From Neorhizobium sp. SHOUNA12A (GTDB lineage Bacteria > Pseudomonadota > Alphaproteobacteria > Rhizobiales > Rhizobiaceae), in NCBI RefSeq assembly GCF_023006505.1, contig NZ_JALBGV010000056.1:1-41585 (forward strand): a DNA stretch of 41,585 nucleotides. Direction: 5' to 3'. This document shows, one piece after another, positions 1-7,334 of this stretch (positions are counted from its first letter, which is position 1; every line of letters begins with the position of its first letter). The translations under genes and the position numbers were made by a program. The notes under the pieces are model-generated. The model did no database searches. It was given only the letters and a program-made list of their open reading frames with translations, and was not told where the DNA came from.

Positions 1-117
1 CGTCTTCTGGTTGATCCCATACCGCTTCGAAAGCGCTCTCAGGCTCTCTTCACTATTCTGTATTGCTCGACGGACTGCCTCTGTCGTCGTGGCGCTCCCA
101 TGTAAAACCTGGCCCAT
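1..117 (-). CDS. IS481-family transposase, N-terminal 39 residues (runs off the window)
   Basis: Reading leftward from ATG at 117-115 gives a protein beginning MGQVLHGSATTTEAVRR, with a helix-turn-helix segment containing SLRALSKRYGINQKT. This is the typical start of rhizobial IS481-type DDE transposases, where the N-terminal HTH binds the element ends. The catalytic DDE core would be beyond the left edge. A purine-rich GGAGGGAAG lies just upstream of the ATG and fits a ribosome site. Whether the gene is intact cannot be seen. Confidence 0.85.
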   Translation of the reverse strand, partial: MGQVLHGSATTTEAVRRAIQNSEESLRALSKRYGINQKT

Positions 118-173
118 AGTGCTTCCCTCCATGCCAAGGAAAATGATGCACCATCAAATGCCGGGATCAAACA
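1..173 (-). mobile_element. Right end of an IS481-family insertion sequence (partial)
   Basis: The leftward transposase start lies at 117. The non-coding DNA in front of it ends at 171-173 with ACA, which reads TGT from the outside, the usual tip of IS481-family elements. The next six bases are GCTAGC, matching the NCTAGN target known for IS481. The rest of the element and its other end lie left of the window, so length and intactness cannot be judged. The boundary is inferred from the terminal TGT, the target motif, and the point where LysR-like coding sequence resumes. Confidence 0.75.
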
Positions 174-179
174 GCTAGC
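174..179. repeat. Probable IS481 target-site duplication GCTAGC (one copy visible)
   Basis: GCTAGC directly abuts the terminal ACA of the element and fits the NCTAGN insertion preference of IS481. The second copy should flank the far end, outside the window. The same six bases continue in frame with the LysR remnant (Ala-Ser), as expected if this was the original gene sequence. Confidence 0.6.
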
Positions 180-743
180 GACATCCATTTGGAGCTCGTT
201 CTGGAACATCGGCTGGCGGATTTCAGCGAGGGCATCGACCTGGCAATCCGTTGCGGCAAGGGGCCATGGGCCGGCGTGCGCAGCCTGCCGCTCTGGCAGG
301 AGAAGCTGGTGCCGATCGCCGCTCCGGTCATCGCCGAACGTCTCCGTGGGAGGTCAGATGCAAAATCTCTGCTGGAGCTGCCGATCCTGCACGATTCCAA
401 TGTCGAGGCCTGGCGGCGCTGGCTGGCCGTCGAAAATCTCGATTACGTGCCGCGCGGGCAGGACCGGCGGTTCGAGGATTATAACCTGGTGATCGACGCC
501 TGCGCGCATGGCCTCGGCATCGCGCTCGCCCGGCCGCCGCTCGCGGACGCAGCACTTGCCTCCGGCCGGGTCGTCGTCGTATCCGAGAGAGCCATCGACC
601 ACCACGTCGCCTTCCACCTGATCCGCCCGAACGACGCGATGAAAGCTTCCGCTGCCGAGTTTTCCCAGCGCTTCCTGCTGGAGGCCGGATTAGACGAGGC
701 GGCCATCGCCGCCTTCATCGCGCCTGGGCGGGGAAGGGGTTAG
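174..743 (+). pseudogene. LysR-type transcriptional regulator, 5'-truncated by the IS element
   Basis: From 174 the frame reads ASDIHLELVLEHRLADF followed by SEGIDLAIRCGKG. That is the middle of a LysR substrate-binding domain (GcvA-like subgroup: 'dl.l...r..df...giDlAIR.G'). About 189 residues remain of a usual 300, ending at the stop 741-743. The N-terminal winged helix-turn-helix and linker are missing, displaced by the insertion at 173/174. A TTG at 189 could be read as a start but would give only an effector domain, so I call this a remnant. Original target genes are unknown. Unrelated LysR fragments can sometimes be expressed from IS promoters, but nothing here shows that. Confidence 0.8.
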
Positions 744-794
744 CGCGGCCCCATTGGCAAATGCTGCTCCGGCTCTAGTTGCTCCGAAAATTGG

Positions 795-828
795 ATATGA
801 GAAGCATCCCAGATATGAGGAGCATCCC
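795..828 (+). repeat. Tandem 18-bp repeat just upstream of the gene at 829
   Basis: ATATGAGAAGCATCCC (795-810) and ATATGAGGAGCATCCC (813-828) differ at one base and are spaced 18 bp start to start. The second copy contributes the GAGGAG ribosome site for ATG 829. If translation began further upstream at 754, the repeat would encode YEKHPR-YEEHP. Confidence 0.7.
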
Positions 829-1146
829 ATGAGCACAAAGGCGACGATTGCGAGGATCTGGCGGGGGCGTACACGCACCACAATTGCCGACGAATACGAG
901 GCTTATCTACTCGAAACAGGCATTCCACCGCTCGTCAAGACCGCGCTTGCGGTCCAGCTCTTCCGAGAGGACCTCGGCGACGAAACGGAGTTCGTGACGA
1001 CATCCTACTGGCCGGACTTCCAATCCATGGCGGCGTTCACCGGCGGCGATCCGAACAAGGTGCATCATCTCGACCGAGATCCGCATTATCTCGTTGAACT
1101 GCCCGAGCGGGTGGCGATCATGAAAATCCTCATCGATCGGAACTAA
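829..1146 (+). CDS. Small antibiotic-biosynthesis-monooxygenase (ABM)-like protein
   Basis: A 105-residue protein starting MSTKATIARIWRGRT, with an acidic middle and a central LFREDLGDETEFVTTSYW strand pattern. This resembles the dimeric alpha+beta-barrel ABM/DUF family, whose members range from quinone-forming monooxygenases to stress proteins of unknown role. I chose ATG 829 because GAGGAG lies 6 bases ahead. An in-frame ATG at 754 would add 25 residues made partly of the 18-bp tandem repeat and has no good ribosome site. It ends 4 bp from the end of the convergent dehydrogenase gene. No catalytic residues can be assigned, and substrate and partner are unknown. Confidence 0.6.
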   Translation: MSTKATIARIWRGRTRTTIADEYEAYLLETGIPPLVKTALAVQLFREDLGDETEFVTTSYWPDFQSMAAFTGGDPNKVHHLDRDPHYLVELPERVAIMKILIDRN

Positions 1147-1150
1147 GGGA

Positions 1151-1912
1151 TCAGCGGACCCACTGGAACCCGTCGATCTGGATGTCCTGACCCGTCAGGA
1201 AGTTCGGTTCGGATGTTGCGAGGAAGGTGACGACGCTTGCGACGTCCTGCGGCGTTCCGACTCGCTTCAGCGTGATGCCGGCTGCGAGTTGCGCCTCGCG
1301 GGCTTCGATCATCGCGTTCGAGCGCTCGGTCTTGATGACGCCGGGGCAGATCGCGTTGACGACGATCTCCGGGCCGAGTTCCTTGGCGAGTGCCTTTGTC
1401 ATGCCGAGAATGCCGGCCTTGGCTGCCGTATAGGAAAACTTGCTGACCGCACTGGTGACGCCGCCGGTATGGGCGTTCATCGATGACATGTTGACGATCC
1501 GTCCGCCGCCGTTGCGGCGCATGACGGGCACCGTCGGCTGGATATAGTTGAAGGCGCCCTTGAGGTTGATGCCGATCGTCGCGTCGAATTCCTCCTCGGA
1601 AATCTCCTCGATGCCTTTCGCCATAGACCGGCCGGCATTGTTGAACAGGACGTCGATCCGGCCCCATTTCTCATCCACCTCGCGTACGATTTCCGCCGCG
1701 CGCTTATGGTCACGGACATCGGCGATGAATGTCAGGACGTCGCAGGAGAGGTCGCGGATTTCGTGCGCCGTGCGGGCAAGGTCTTCTTCGATCAGGTCGA
1801 CGAGGACGATATCGAAGCCGTGACGGGCAAGATCAAGCGCGCAGCCCCGTCCGATCCCGCGTCCGCCGCCGGTTATCAGAGCAACCTTGCGGGACACATC
1901 ACGCACCACCAT
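1151..1912 (-). CDS. Short-chain dehydrogenase/reductase (SDR)
   Basis: A 253-residue classical SDR. The NAD(P)-binding motif TGGGRGIGRG is near residues 14-23, the NNAG motif follows, and the catalytic Ser-Tyr-Lys set is visible as NMSSMNAH then YTAAKAG. The C-terminal GQDIQIDGFQWVR matches the usual SDR end. D in 'IVLVDLIEED' after the second strand favours NAD over NADP. I chose ATG 1912 (MVVRDVSRK) because it sits inside the last codons of the deacetylase gene, a 14-nt overlap typical of coupled translation; an ATG at 1942 would add ten residues. It is the last gene of the leftward operon. It probably oxidises or reduces a hydroxyl in the compound handled by the operon; substrate unknown. 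Confidence 0.85.
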   Translation of the reverse strand: MVVRDVSRKVALITGGGRGIGRGCALDLARHGFDIVLVDLIEEDLARTAHEIRDLSCDVLTFIADVRDHKRAAEIVREVDEKWGRIDVLFNNAGRSMAKGIEEISEEEFDATIGINLKGAFNYIQPTVPVMRRNGGGRIVNMSSMNAHTGGVTSAVSKFSYTAAKAGILGMTKALAKELGPEIVVNAICPGVIKTERSNAMIEAREAQLAAGITLKRVGTPQDVASVVTFLATSEPNFLTGQDIQIDGFQWVR

Positions 1913-2783
1913 TCTCCTTCGCGAAACGGGCGATATCCGCATGGGTGCCGAACCAGACGCCCTCGTGGGCCTGGATATGCTTGATCAGCTCCTCCAGCAC
2001 GAAGATGCGCGAGCGGTAACCGGACACGTGCGGGTGCATGGTCAGAAGGAACAGCCCGCCCTCGATATAGGCGCGGTCGAATTCCCGCTTGAAGATATCG
2101 AGCACCGAGGTCGGCGGGGTATAGGGGCGCAGCGCGGTAAACCGGTTCATGTTGAAATAGACCGCGTCGTCGCGGATCCATTCGACCGGCAGTTCGACCA
2201 GACCGGTCGGCTCGCCGTCCTCGACCAGTTCGTACGGATCGTCGTCGGCCATCAGCGAGGAATCGTAGATCAGCCCGAGTTCACGCTCGATCTTCAGCGT
2301 CTCGTAGGAAAAGTCCCAGGAGGGCGTGCGCATGCCGACGGGGCGGATGCCGGTGATCTTTTCGAGCGTATCGGCGGCGCGGAAATGCAACTCGCGTTCC
2401 TTGTCGGCGGGCACCTTGGTGTTCACCTCGTGAATCCAGCCGTGCAGGCCGATCTCGTGGCCCTCGGCGATGACGCGCCGCTGTTCGTCGGGATAGAGGA
2501 GGGCCGCGACCGCCGGCACGAAGAAGGTCGCCCGGACATCGGCATTCTTCAGCGTTTCGAGGATGCGCGGCACGCCCATGCGGTTGCCGTATTGCCCCTG
2601 GGACATGCGGCCGATCGATTCGCCGCCGTCGCGAAGTTCGTTGGTCTCATGGTCGCTGTCGAAGGAAAGGGCGACCGCGCAGCGCGCGCCGTCCTTCCAG
2701 GCTTTCGGCTTCAGCGAGCGGCCGGCGCGCACCTTGTTGACCTTGCCGCGCCAGGTGGCCTCGTCCCACTCCCAGGGTTCCAT
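1899..2783 (-). CDS. Polysaccharide deacetylase family (NodB/PuuE-like) hydrolase
   Basis: A 294-residue NodB-homology protein. Metal and catalytic motifs are visible: ALSFDSDHET (motif 1, the D-x-D/H set) near residues 33-42, HEIGLHGWIHE (motif 2) in the middle, then MRTPSWDFS (motif 3, the R-x-P). It ends with LLTMHPHVSGYR and WFGTHADIARF, typical of the cytosolic PuuE/peptidoglycan-deacetylase-like branch. There is no signal peptide, so it probably acts inside the cell on a small imported amide or N-acyl compound rather than on the wall. ATG 2783 is preceded by GGGAGAACGG. The gap to the ATPase gene is 16 bp and the dehydrogenase gene overlaps its end. The family call is firm, the substrate open. 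Confidence 0.85.
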   Translation of the reverse strand: MEPWEWDEATWRGKVNKVRAGRSLKPKAWKDGARCAVALSFDSDHETNELRDGGESIGRMSQGQYGNRMGVPRILETLKNADVRATFFVPAVAALLYPDEQRRVIAEGHEIGLHGWIHEVNTKVPADKERELHFRAADTLEKITGIRPVGMRTPSWDFSYETLKIERELGLIYDSSLMADDDPYELVEDGEPTGLVELPVEWIRDDAVYFNMNRFTALRPYTPPTSVLDIFKREFDRAYIEGGLFLLTMHPHVSGYRSRIFVLEELIKHIQAHEGVWFGTHADIARFAKENGGA

Positions 2784-2799
2784 ATCCCGTTCTCCCTTT

Positions 2800-4515
2800 T
2801 TATTCGGCCGCCTCCGGCAGGACCGGCACGGCGGCGAGCAGCCGCTTGGTATAATCGTGCTGCGGATCGGCATAGATCGTAGAGGCCACGCCTTCCTCGA
2901 CGATTTTGCCGCGATACATGATCGCGACGCGGTCGCAGAGATGCCGGACGACGGACAGGTCATGGCTGATGAAGATCAGCGAAAGGTCGAGCTCGGCGCG
3001 CAGGCGGATCAACAGGTTGATGATCTGCGCCTGGATCGACACGTCGAGCGACGCAACCGGCTCGTCACAGACGACCACATCCGGCTGCATGGCGAGAGCA
3101 CGGGCGATCGCGATGCGCTGCCGCTGGCCACCGGAGAACTGGTGCGGGAAACGGTTGGCAAAGGTGGGATCGAGCCCGACCGCTGCCAGCCATTCCTTGA
3201 CGTAGACCGACGCTTCGGCTCGCGTCACCAGCTTATGGGCGAGCGGACCTTCGGCGATGATATCGCCGATCCGCATGCGGCCGTTGAGCGAGGCGAACGG
3301 ATCCTGAAAGATCGTCTGGATGCGGGTGGTGATTTTTCGCGCATTGCGGCCGTCACTCATGACCGGCTTGCCGTTCAGACGGATCGTGCCGGAGGTTGGA
3401 ATCGTGATGCCTGCCGCCATGCGGCCGAGTGTCGATTTTCCGGAACCGGATTCGCCGACGAGGCCGAGCACCTCGCCGCGCTTCAGCGTGATCGAGACGC
3501 CGTCGACCGCCTGGACGACCGGCATCGGCTGGGAAATGCCGGACTTGATCGCGAGGTTTCTAAAAAGGCCCGTTGGTTTTTCGAAGCGCTTCATCGCGTT
3601 GTCGATGACCAGATAAGGGCTTCCGAGCGGCGGCAGGTTCAACGTCGCCGACTTGCGCGGCGGCGGGGCCGCATCCGCAATGCCGCTGCCGCGCAGCAGC
3701 AACTGGCCGGGCTTGGCGCGCGACGGCAGCGCGTCGAGCAGCGCCTTGGTGTAGTCGTGCTGCGGGCGGGTGAGCACGCCGAGCGCCGGGCCGATTTCGA
3801 CGATATTACCGAACCTCATCACCGCGACGCGGTCGGCGATCGACGAGACGATCGCGAGATCATGGCTGATCCAGATCAGCGCGGTGCCGAGTTCGGCCAC
3901 CAATTCCTTCATCTCGGCAAGGATTTCCGCCTGGATCGACACGTCGAGCGCCGTCGTCGGTTCGTCGCAAATGATGAGTTTCGGCCGGTGCAGCAGGGCG
4001 ATGGCGATCGCCACGCGCTGGCGCATGCCTCCGGAAAACTGGTGCGGGAAAAAATCCACCTTGCGTTCCGGCTCGCTGATCCGGACCTGGGCGAGCGCCT
4101 TGATCGCTCGTTCCCGCGCATCCGATGCGCTGATGTTTTCATGCGCTTCGAGCGCCAGCCTGATCTGGGTGCCGATGCTCAGGACAGGGTTGAGGGTCAT
4201 CATCGGGTCCTGGAACACCATCGAAATGGTCTTGCCGCGGATGGCGCGCAGTTCATGAGCGGGCAGGCCGATGAGTTCGCGGCCTTCGAGCTTGATCGAC
4301 CCTTCGACGATGCGGCCGGGTTCGTCGATCAGGCCGATGATCGAGAAGCCGGTGATCGACTTGCCGGAACCGGATTCGCCGACCAGACCGAGGACTTCGC
4401 CCGGCGTCAGCGAGAACGAGACGCCGTCGACCGCCTTGATTTCACCGCGGCCGCTCGGAAACCAGGTCCTGAGGTTGGTGACTTCGAGAAGCGGAGCACT
4501 CGTCGTTTCGGTCAT
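2800..4515 (-). CDS. Fused DppD-DppF-type ABC transporter ATPase (oligopeptide/opine class)
   Basis: This 571-residue protein carries two complete nucleotide-binding domains, so a single gene replaces the usual DppD plus DppF pair. Domain 1 has Walker A GESGSGKS at about 46-53, signature FSGGMRQR at about 160-167, Walker B LIICDEP and the WISHDL switch. Domain 2 repeats this with GESGSGKS at about 354-361, FSGGQRQR at about 460-467, VVVCDEP and FISHDL. Each has the QHDYTKALL/QHDYTKRLL tail typical of peptide/nickel importers. ATG 4515 overlaps the permease stop as ATGA. It would power import through the two permeases with the binding protein encoded divergently at 7892. Confidence 0.92.
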   Translation of the reverse strand: MTETTSAPLLEVTNLRTWFPSGRGEIKAVDGVSFSLTPGEVLGLVGESGSGKSITGFSIIGLIDEPGRIVEGSIKLEGRELIGLPAHELRAIRGKTISMVFQDPMMTLNPVLSIGTQIRLALEAHENISASDARERAIKALAQVRISEPERKVDFFPHQFSGGMRQRVAIAIALLHRPKLIICDEPTTALDVSIQAEILAEMKELVAELGTALIWISHDLAIVSSIADRVAVMRFGNIVEIGPALGVLTRPQHDYTKALLDALPSRAKPGQLLLRGSGIADAAPPPRKSATLNLPPLGSPYLVIDNAMKRFEKPTGLFRNLAIKSGISQPMPVVQAVDGVSITLKRGEVLGLVGESGSGKSTLGRMAAGITIPTSGTIRLNGKPVMSDGRNARKITTRIQTIFQDPFASLNGRMRIGDIIAEGPLAHKLVTRAEASVYVKEWLAAVGLDPTFANRFPHQFSGGQRQRIAIARALAMQPDVVVCDEPVASLDVSIQAQIINLLIRLRAELDLSLIFISHDLSVVRHLCDRVAIMYRGKIVEEGVASTIYADPQHDYTKRLLAAVPVLPEAAE

Positions 4516-5387
4516 CGGCGGAGCCTCGGGTTGAGCTGGTCGCGGATCTGGTCGCCGACGAGGTTGAGCGAAACGATGAACAGGATCAGCGCCACGCCGG
4601 GATAGATCGAGATCCAGTAGCGGCCGGAGAGTAGGTACTGGAACCCGTTGGCGATCAGCATGCCGAGCGACGGTTCGGTCGGCGGCAGACCGACGCCCAG
4701 GAAGGAGAGGGTGGCTTCGAGCGAAATAGCGCTCGCCACCTGCACCGTTGCAACGACGATCAGCGGTGGCAGCGAGTTCGGCAGGATGTGCTTGACCACG
4801 ACGCGCCAGGGCGACAGCGGTATGGAGAGCGCGGCCTCGACATAATCCTTCTGCCGTTCGGCTGACGCCGCGCCATGAGCGGTGCGGGCGAAATAGGCAT
4901 ACTGCGCGAAGATCAGTGCCATGATCAGCTGGTAACGCCCTTGTCCGAGAAGGGCTGCGATCACGAAGGCGAGCAGGATTGCCGGGAAGGACAGCTGCAG
5001 GTCGACGATGCGCATCACCAGACTTTCGAACCGGCCGCCGATATAGGCCGCCGAGCAGCCGACCACCGCGCCGATGACGAAGGCGATACCGCCGGCAATC
5101 ACGCCCATCTGCAGCGAGATGCGCAGGCCGTAGATGATCGCCGACAGGAGGTCGCGGCCTTGCGAATCCGTGCCGAGCCAATGGGTGTAGCCGCCGATGC
5201 CGACATAACCCGGCGCACGCCGGGCATCGCGCAGCACCAGGCTGGTCAGGTCATACGGGTCCTGCGGGGTGACTAGCGGCGCGATGATCGCGGTCAGGAC
5301 GATCAGGAAAACGACGATCGCGGCGCCCGTCGCGATCTTGTTGCGAAAAAATTCCTCGAGGAAGCGGCCAAGCAGAGTGTCGCGCAT
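4512..5387 (-). CDS. ABC transporter permease, DppC type
   Basis: A 291-residue inner-membrane permease. It has the N-terminal helix after LEEFFRNKIATGAA, the DppC-type HWLGTDSQGRDLLS motif near residue 75, and further hydrophobic helices. The cytoplasmic EAA loop that contacts the ATPase is seen as DYVEAALSIPLSPWRVVVKHILPNS. The tail LNLVGDQIRDQLNPRLRR is the normal DppC ending. ATG 5387 shares a base with the DppB stop (TGATG) and the end overlaps the ATPase start (ATGA), so the three transport genes are translationally coupled. Confidence 0.92.
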   Translation of the reverse strand: MRDTLLGRFLEEFFRNKIATGAAIVVFLIVLTAIIAPLVTPQDPYDLTSLVLRDARRAPGYVGIGGYTHWLGTDSQGRDLLSAIIYGLRISLQMGVIAGGIAFVIGAVVGCSAAYIGGRFESLVMRIVDLQLSFPAILLAFVIAALLGQGRYQLIMALIFAQYAYFARTAHGAASAERQKDYVEAALSIPLSPWRVVVKHILPNSLPPLIVVATVQVASAISLEATLSFLGVGLPPTEPSLGMLIANGFQYLLSGRYWISIYPGVALILFIVSLNLVGDQIRDQLNPRLRR

Positions 5388-6358
5388 CAGGCACGTCCCT
5401 TTCGCAGGCGCGGATCGAGCAGCGCGTAGGTGAGATCGACGATCAGGTTGATGACGATGAACAGGAAGGCGACGAGCATCAGGTAGGCGACCATGACCGG
5501 CCGGTCGAGCGAGGTGATGCTGTCGATGATCAGCTTGCCGAGGCCGGGCCAGGAAAAGATGGTTTCGGTGACGACCGCAAAGGCGAGCGTCGAGCCGAGT
5601 TCCAGACCGAAGACGGTGACGAGCGGAATGGAGATCAGCCGCAGCACATGCCGGCTCAGCACCGTGAATTCCGACAGGCCGGCGGCGCGGGCGAATTTCA
5701 CCGTGTCGCTCAGCATCAGTTCGCGGGTACCGGCACGGGCGAGCCGGATCATCAGCGAGAACTTGAAAAGTGCGAGGTTCAGCGCCGGCAGCACGAGATG
5801 CGAAAGCCCGTCGCCGGTGAGGAAACTGAAATCGACGCCGAACAGGCTCACCGTCTCGCCGCGTCCGCCGGCCGGCATGCAGCCGCATTGCACGGCAAAC
5901 ACCATGATCAGCATCAGGCCGAACCAGAAGGTCGGCACCGAGAAGCCGAGGATCGAGATCGCCATGATGGCACGGGAAACCAGGCTGTGCGGCCGGTAGC
6001 CGGCATACATGCCGATCGGGATGCCGACGAGGCTGGCAAAAAGAACGGCTGCGAGCGTCAGTTCCAGCGTCGCCGGCAGGCGGGTGAGGATGAGCTGGCT
6101 GACCGGCATGCTGTAGACGAGCGAGCGGCCGAAATCGCCTTCGATCAGCCTGCCGAGAAAGGCGAAATATTGACGCCAGAGCGGCTGGTCCAGCCCGTAT
6201 TGGGCGATCACCGCGGCGCGAATATCCTGCGTCGCATCCGGAGAGATCAGCACGTCGATGGGATTGCCGACGGCATAGACGCCGCAGAAGACCAGCGCCG
6301 ACATGGCGATGACCACGATCGCCGCCTGCCACACACGCTGCAAGATGAAACCTAACAT
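5387..6358 (-). CDS. ABC transporter permease, DppB type
   Basis: A 323-residue permease starting MLGFILQRVWQAAIVVIAMSALVF, the usual DppB first membrane helix. A periplasmic segment with GLDQPLWRQYFAFLGRLIEGDFGRSL follows, then about five more helices. The EAA loop is KFARAAGLSEFTVLSRHVLRL, and the tail LTYALLDPRLRKG matches DppB. Length is normal. It lies 72 bp downstream of the creatininase-family gene with no obvious terminator in between, so both are probably on one transcript. It forms the import channel with the DppC-type partner. Confidence 0.92.
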   Translation of the reverse strand: MLGFILQRVWQAAIVVIAMSALVFCGVYAVGNPIDVLISPDATQDIRAAVIAQYGLDQPLWRQYFAFLGRLIEGDFGRSLVYSMPVSQLILTRLPATLELTLAAVLFASLVGIPIGMYAGYRPHSLVSRAIMAISILGFSVPTFWFGLMLIMVFAVQCGCMPAGGRGETVSLFGVDFSFLTGDGLSHLVLPALNLALFKFSLMIRLARAGTRELMLSDTVKFARAAGLSEFTVLSRHVLRLISIPLVTVFGLELGSTLAFAVVTETIFSWPGLGKLIIDSITSLDRPVMVAYLMLVAFLFIVINLIVDLTYALLDPRLRKGRA

Positions 6359-6430
6359 ATGTTCCCCGTCTTATCCCTCTGTCCCGTCTTCTGCGGGTTT
6401 CGTGGAGCCAAGCGCCGAAGGGCCTGGACG

Positions 6431-7132
6431 TCAGTGCCAGTCGTTTTCGAGAAGTTCGCGGGTTTCCGCGACGGCCACGTCCCAGATCGCCAGCATGTCC
6501 TCGTCGGGCCGCTGATAGAGGCCGTGATAGTTTCCGTCGCCGAGGAGTGCGCGCTTGCGGGCCGCGTCGACGCGGGCGAGGCCGGCGAAATCCACCTTCG
6601 GTTTGGCGTTGGTCGGCTGACGCTGGTCGGTCGTGCGCGTCCAGGGGAAATTTTCCATCCAGGAGGCGTGCGAGGCGGCCGGATCGATTTCCTGCACCTT
6701 TGCCCAGGTTTTGGGCGCCCGCCACCAGTCATGGAGTTTCACAGAGGCATCAGGATGCGCATTCAGCCATTCGGAGATGACGGCTGTCACTGGGGTATTG
6801 CCGCCATGGCCATTGACGATCAGGATGCGGCGGAAGCCGGAGCGATGGATGCTGTCCATCAGGTCGCGGATCACGCCGATATAAGTGGAGAGCGTCAGCG
6901 TCAGCGTGCCGGGAAAGGTCGCAAACGACGAGGCGAGGCCGTAGGGGAGGACCGGGAAAACCGGAATGCCGAGCGGGGCTGCCGCATCGAGCGAGACCTT
7001 TTCGGCAAGGATCATGTCTGTCGCGAGGCTGAGATAGGCGTGCTGCTCGACGCTGCCGATCGGAAGTATGCAGCGGTCATCCTCGACCGTCCGTTCCTCC
7101 ACCTGCATCCAGTTCATGTCCGCGATCTTCAT
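6431..7132 (-). CDS. Creatininase-family amidohydrolase
   Basis: A 233-residue protein with the creatininase/MftE fold signatures. LPIGSVEQHAYLSLATD lies near residues 24-40 (Glu and His are metal ligands in the family), and NGHGGN lies near residues 105-110. The family usually has EQHGPHLP; here it reads EQHAYLSL, so the pocket may differ from true creatininase. Family members open cyclic or linear amides using Zn/Mn (creatinine, 2-amino-5-formylamino intermediates, mycofactocin precursor). No signal peptide is present, so the enzyme is cytosolic. It is the first gene of the leftward operon, next to the two-operator control region. The role is probably hydrolysis of the imported compound, substrate not recognisable. 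Confidence 0.85.
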   Translation of the reverse strand: MKIADMNWMQVEERTVEDDRCILPIGSVEQHAYLSLATDMILAEKVSLDAAAPLGIPVFPVLPYGLASSFATFPGTLTLTLSTYIGVIRDLMDSIHRSGFRRILIVNGHGGNTPVTAVISEWLNAHPDASVKLHDWWRAPKTWAKVQEIDPAASHASWMENFPWTRTTDQRQPTNAKPKVDFAGLARVDAARKRALLGDGNYHGLYQRPDEDMLAIWDVAVAETRELLENDWH

Positions 7133-7232
7133 AAATTTCCACCTGCATCCCTACTGCGCAAAATTTGACCAAGATCTCACGCTTGCGCACAAAAAATGTG
7201 CCTTGACAGGCGCTGCGCCGATCAAGTGCAAA

Positions 7233-7246
7233 GTTCCATACGGAAC
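7233..7246. promoter_or_regulatory. Operator copy 1, GTTCCATACGGAAC
   Basis: A 14-bp inverted repeat (GTTCC-N4-GGAAC) identical to a second copy 52 bp to the right. It lies near the candidate promoter of the leftward creatininase operon. The MarR protein encoded 89 bp away is the natural candidate ligand; an unlinked regulator cannot be excluded. Confidence 0.65.
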
Positions 7247-7284
7247 TAAAAAAAGAGATTGACAGCCAAATAAGCTATCGTCAA

Positions 7285-7298
7285 GTTCCATACGGAAC
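7285..7298. promoter_or_regulatory. Operator copy 2, GTTCCATACGGAAC
   Basis: An exact repeat of the site at 7233, start-to-start distance 52 bp (about five helical turns, so on the same DNA face). It covers the expected -10/+1 region downstream of TTGACA 7259-7264, a good position for repressing the rightward MarR/binding-protein unit. Confidence 0.65.
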
Positions 7299-7334
7299 AA
7301 AATCCGGGTAGGATTTCTTCAGGAGCTGACGGCA

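Larger units (their letters stand above)
7133..7334. promoter_or_regulatory. Divergent control region between the creatininase operon and the MarR operon
   Basis: This 202-bp gap separates two divergent units. It carries TTGACA at 7203-7208 and 7259-7264; the latter has room for a -10 near 7282-7287, inside the second operator. A leftward -35-like TTGCAC (complement of 7226-7231) sits against the first operator. A short GCAC-GTGC stem with an A-rich loop lies at 7187-7201. The -10 boxes are poor on both strands, so start points are not certain. Confidence 0.5.

Noticed and set aside
795..828. Possible start of a CRISPR-like array
   Set aside because: Only two copies with a 2-bp separation and no spacers; it is a simple tandem duplication.
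2563..4605. 680-codon rightward reading frame opposite the fused ATPase gene
   Set aside because: It is the antisense shadow of a high-GC gene; its product is Arg/Asp/His-rich low-complexity sequence with no domain, while the minus strand has complete ABC motifs.
7187..7201. GCAC-AAAAAAT-GTGC hairpin in the divergent control region
   Set aside because: Only a 4-bp stem; too weak to call a terminator or operator beside the much stronger 14-bp repeats.
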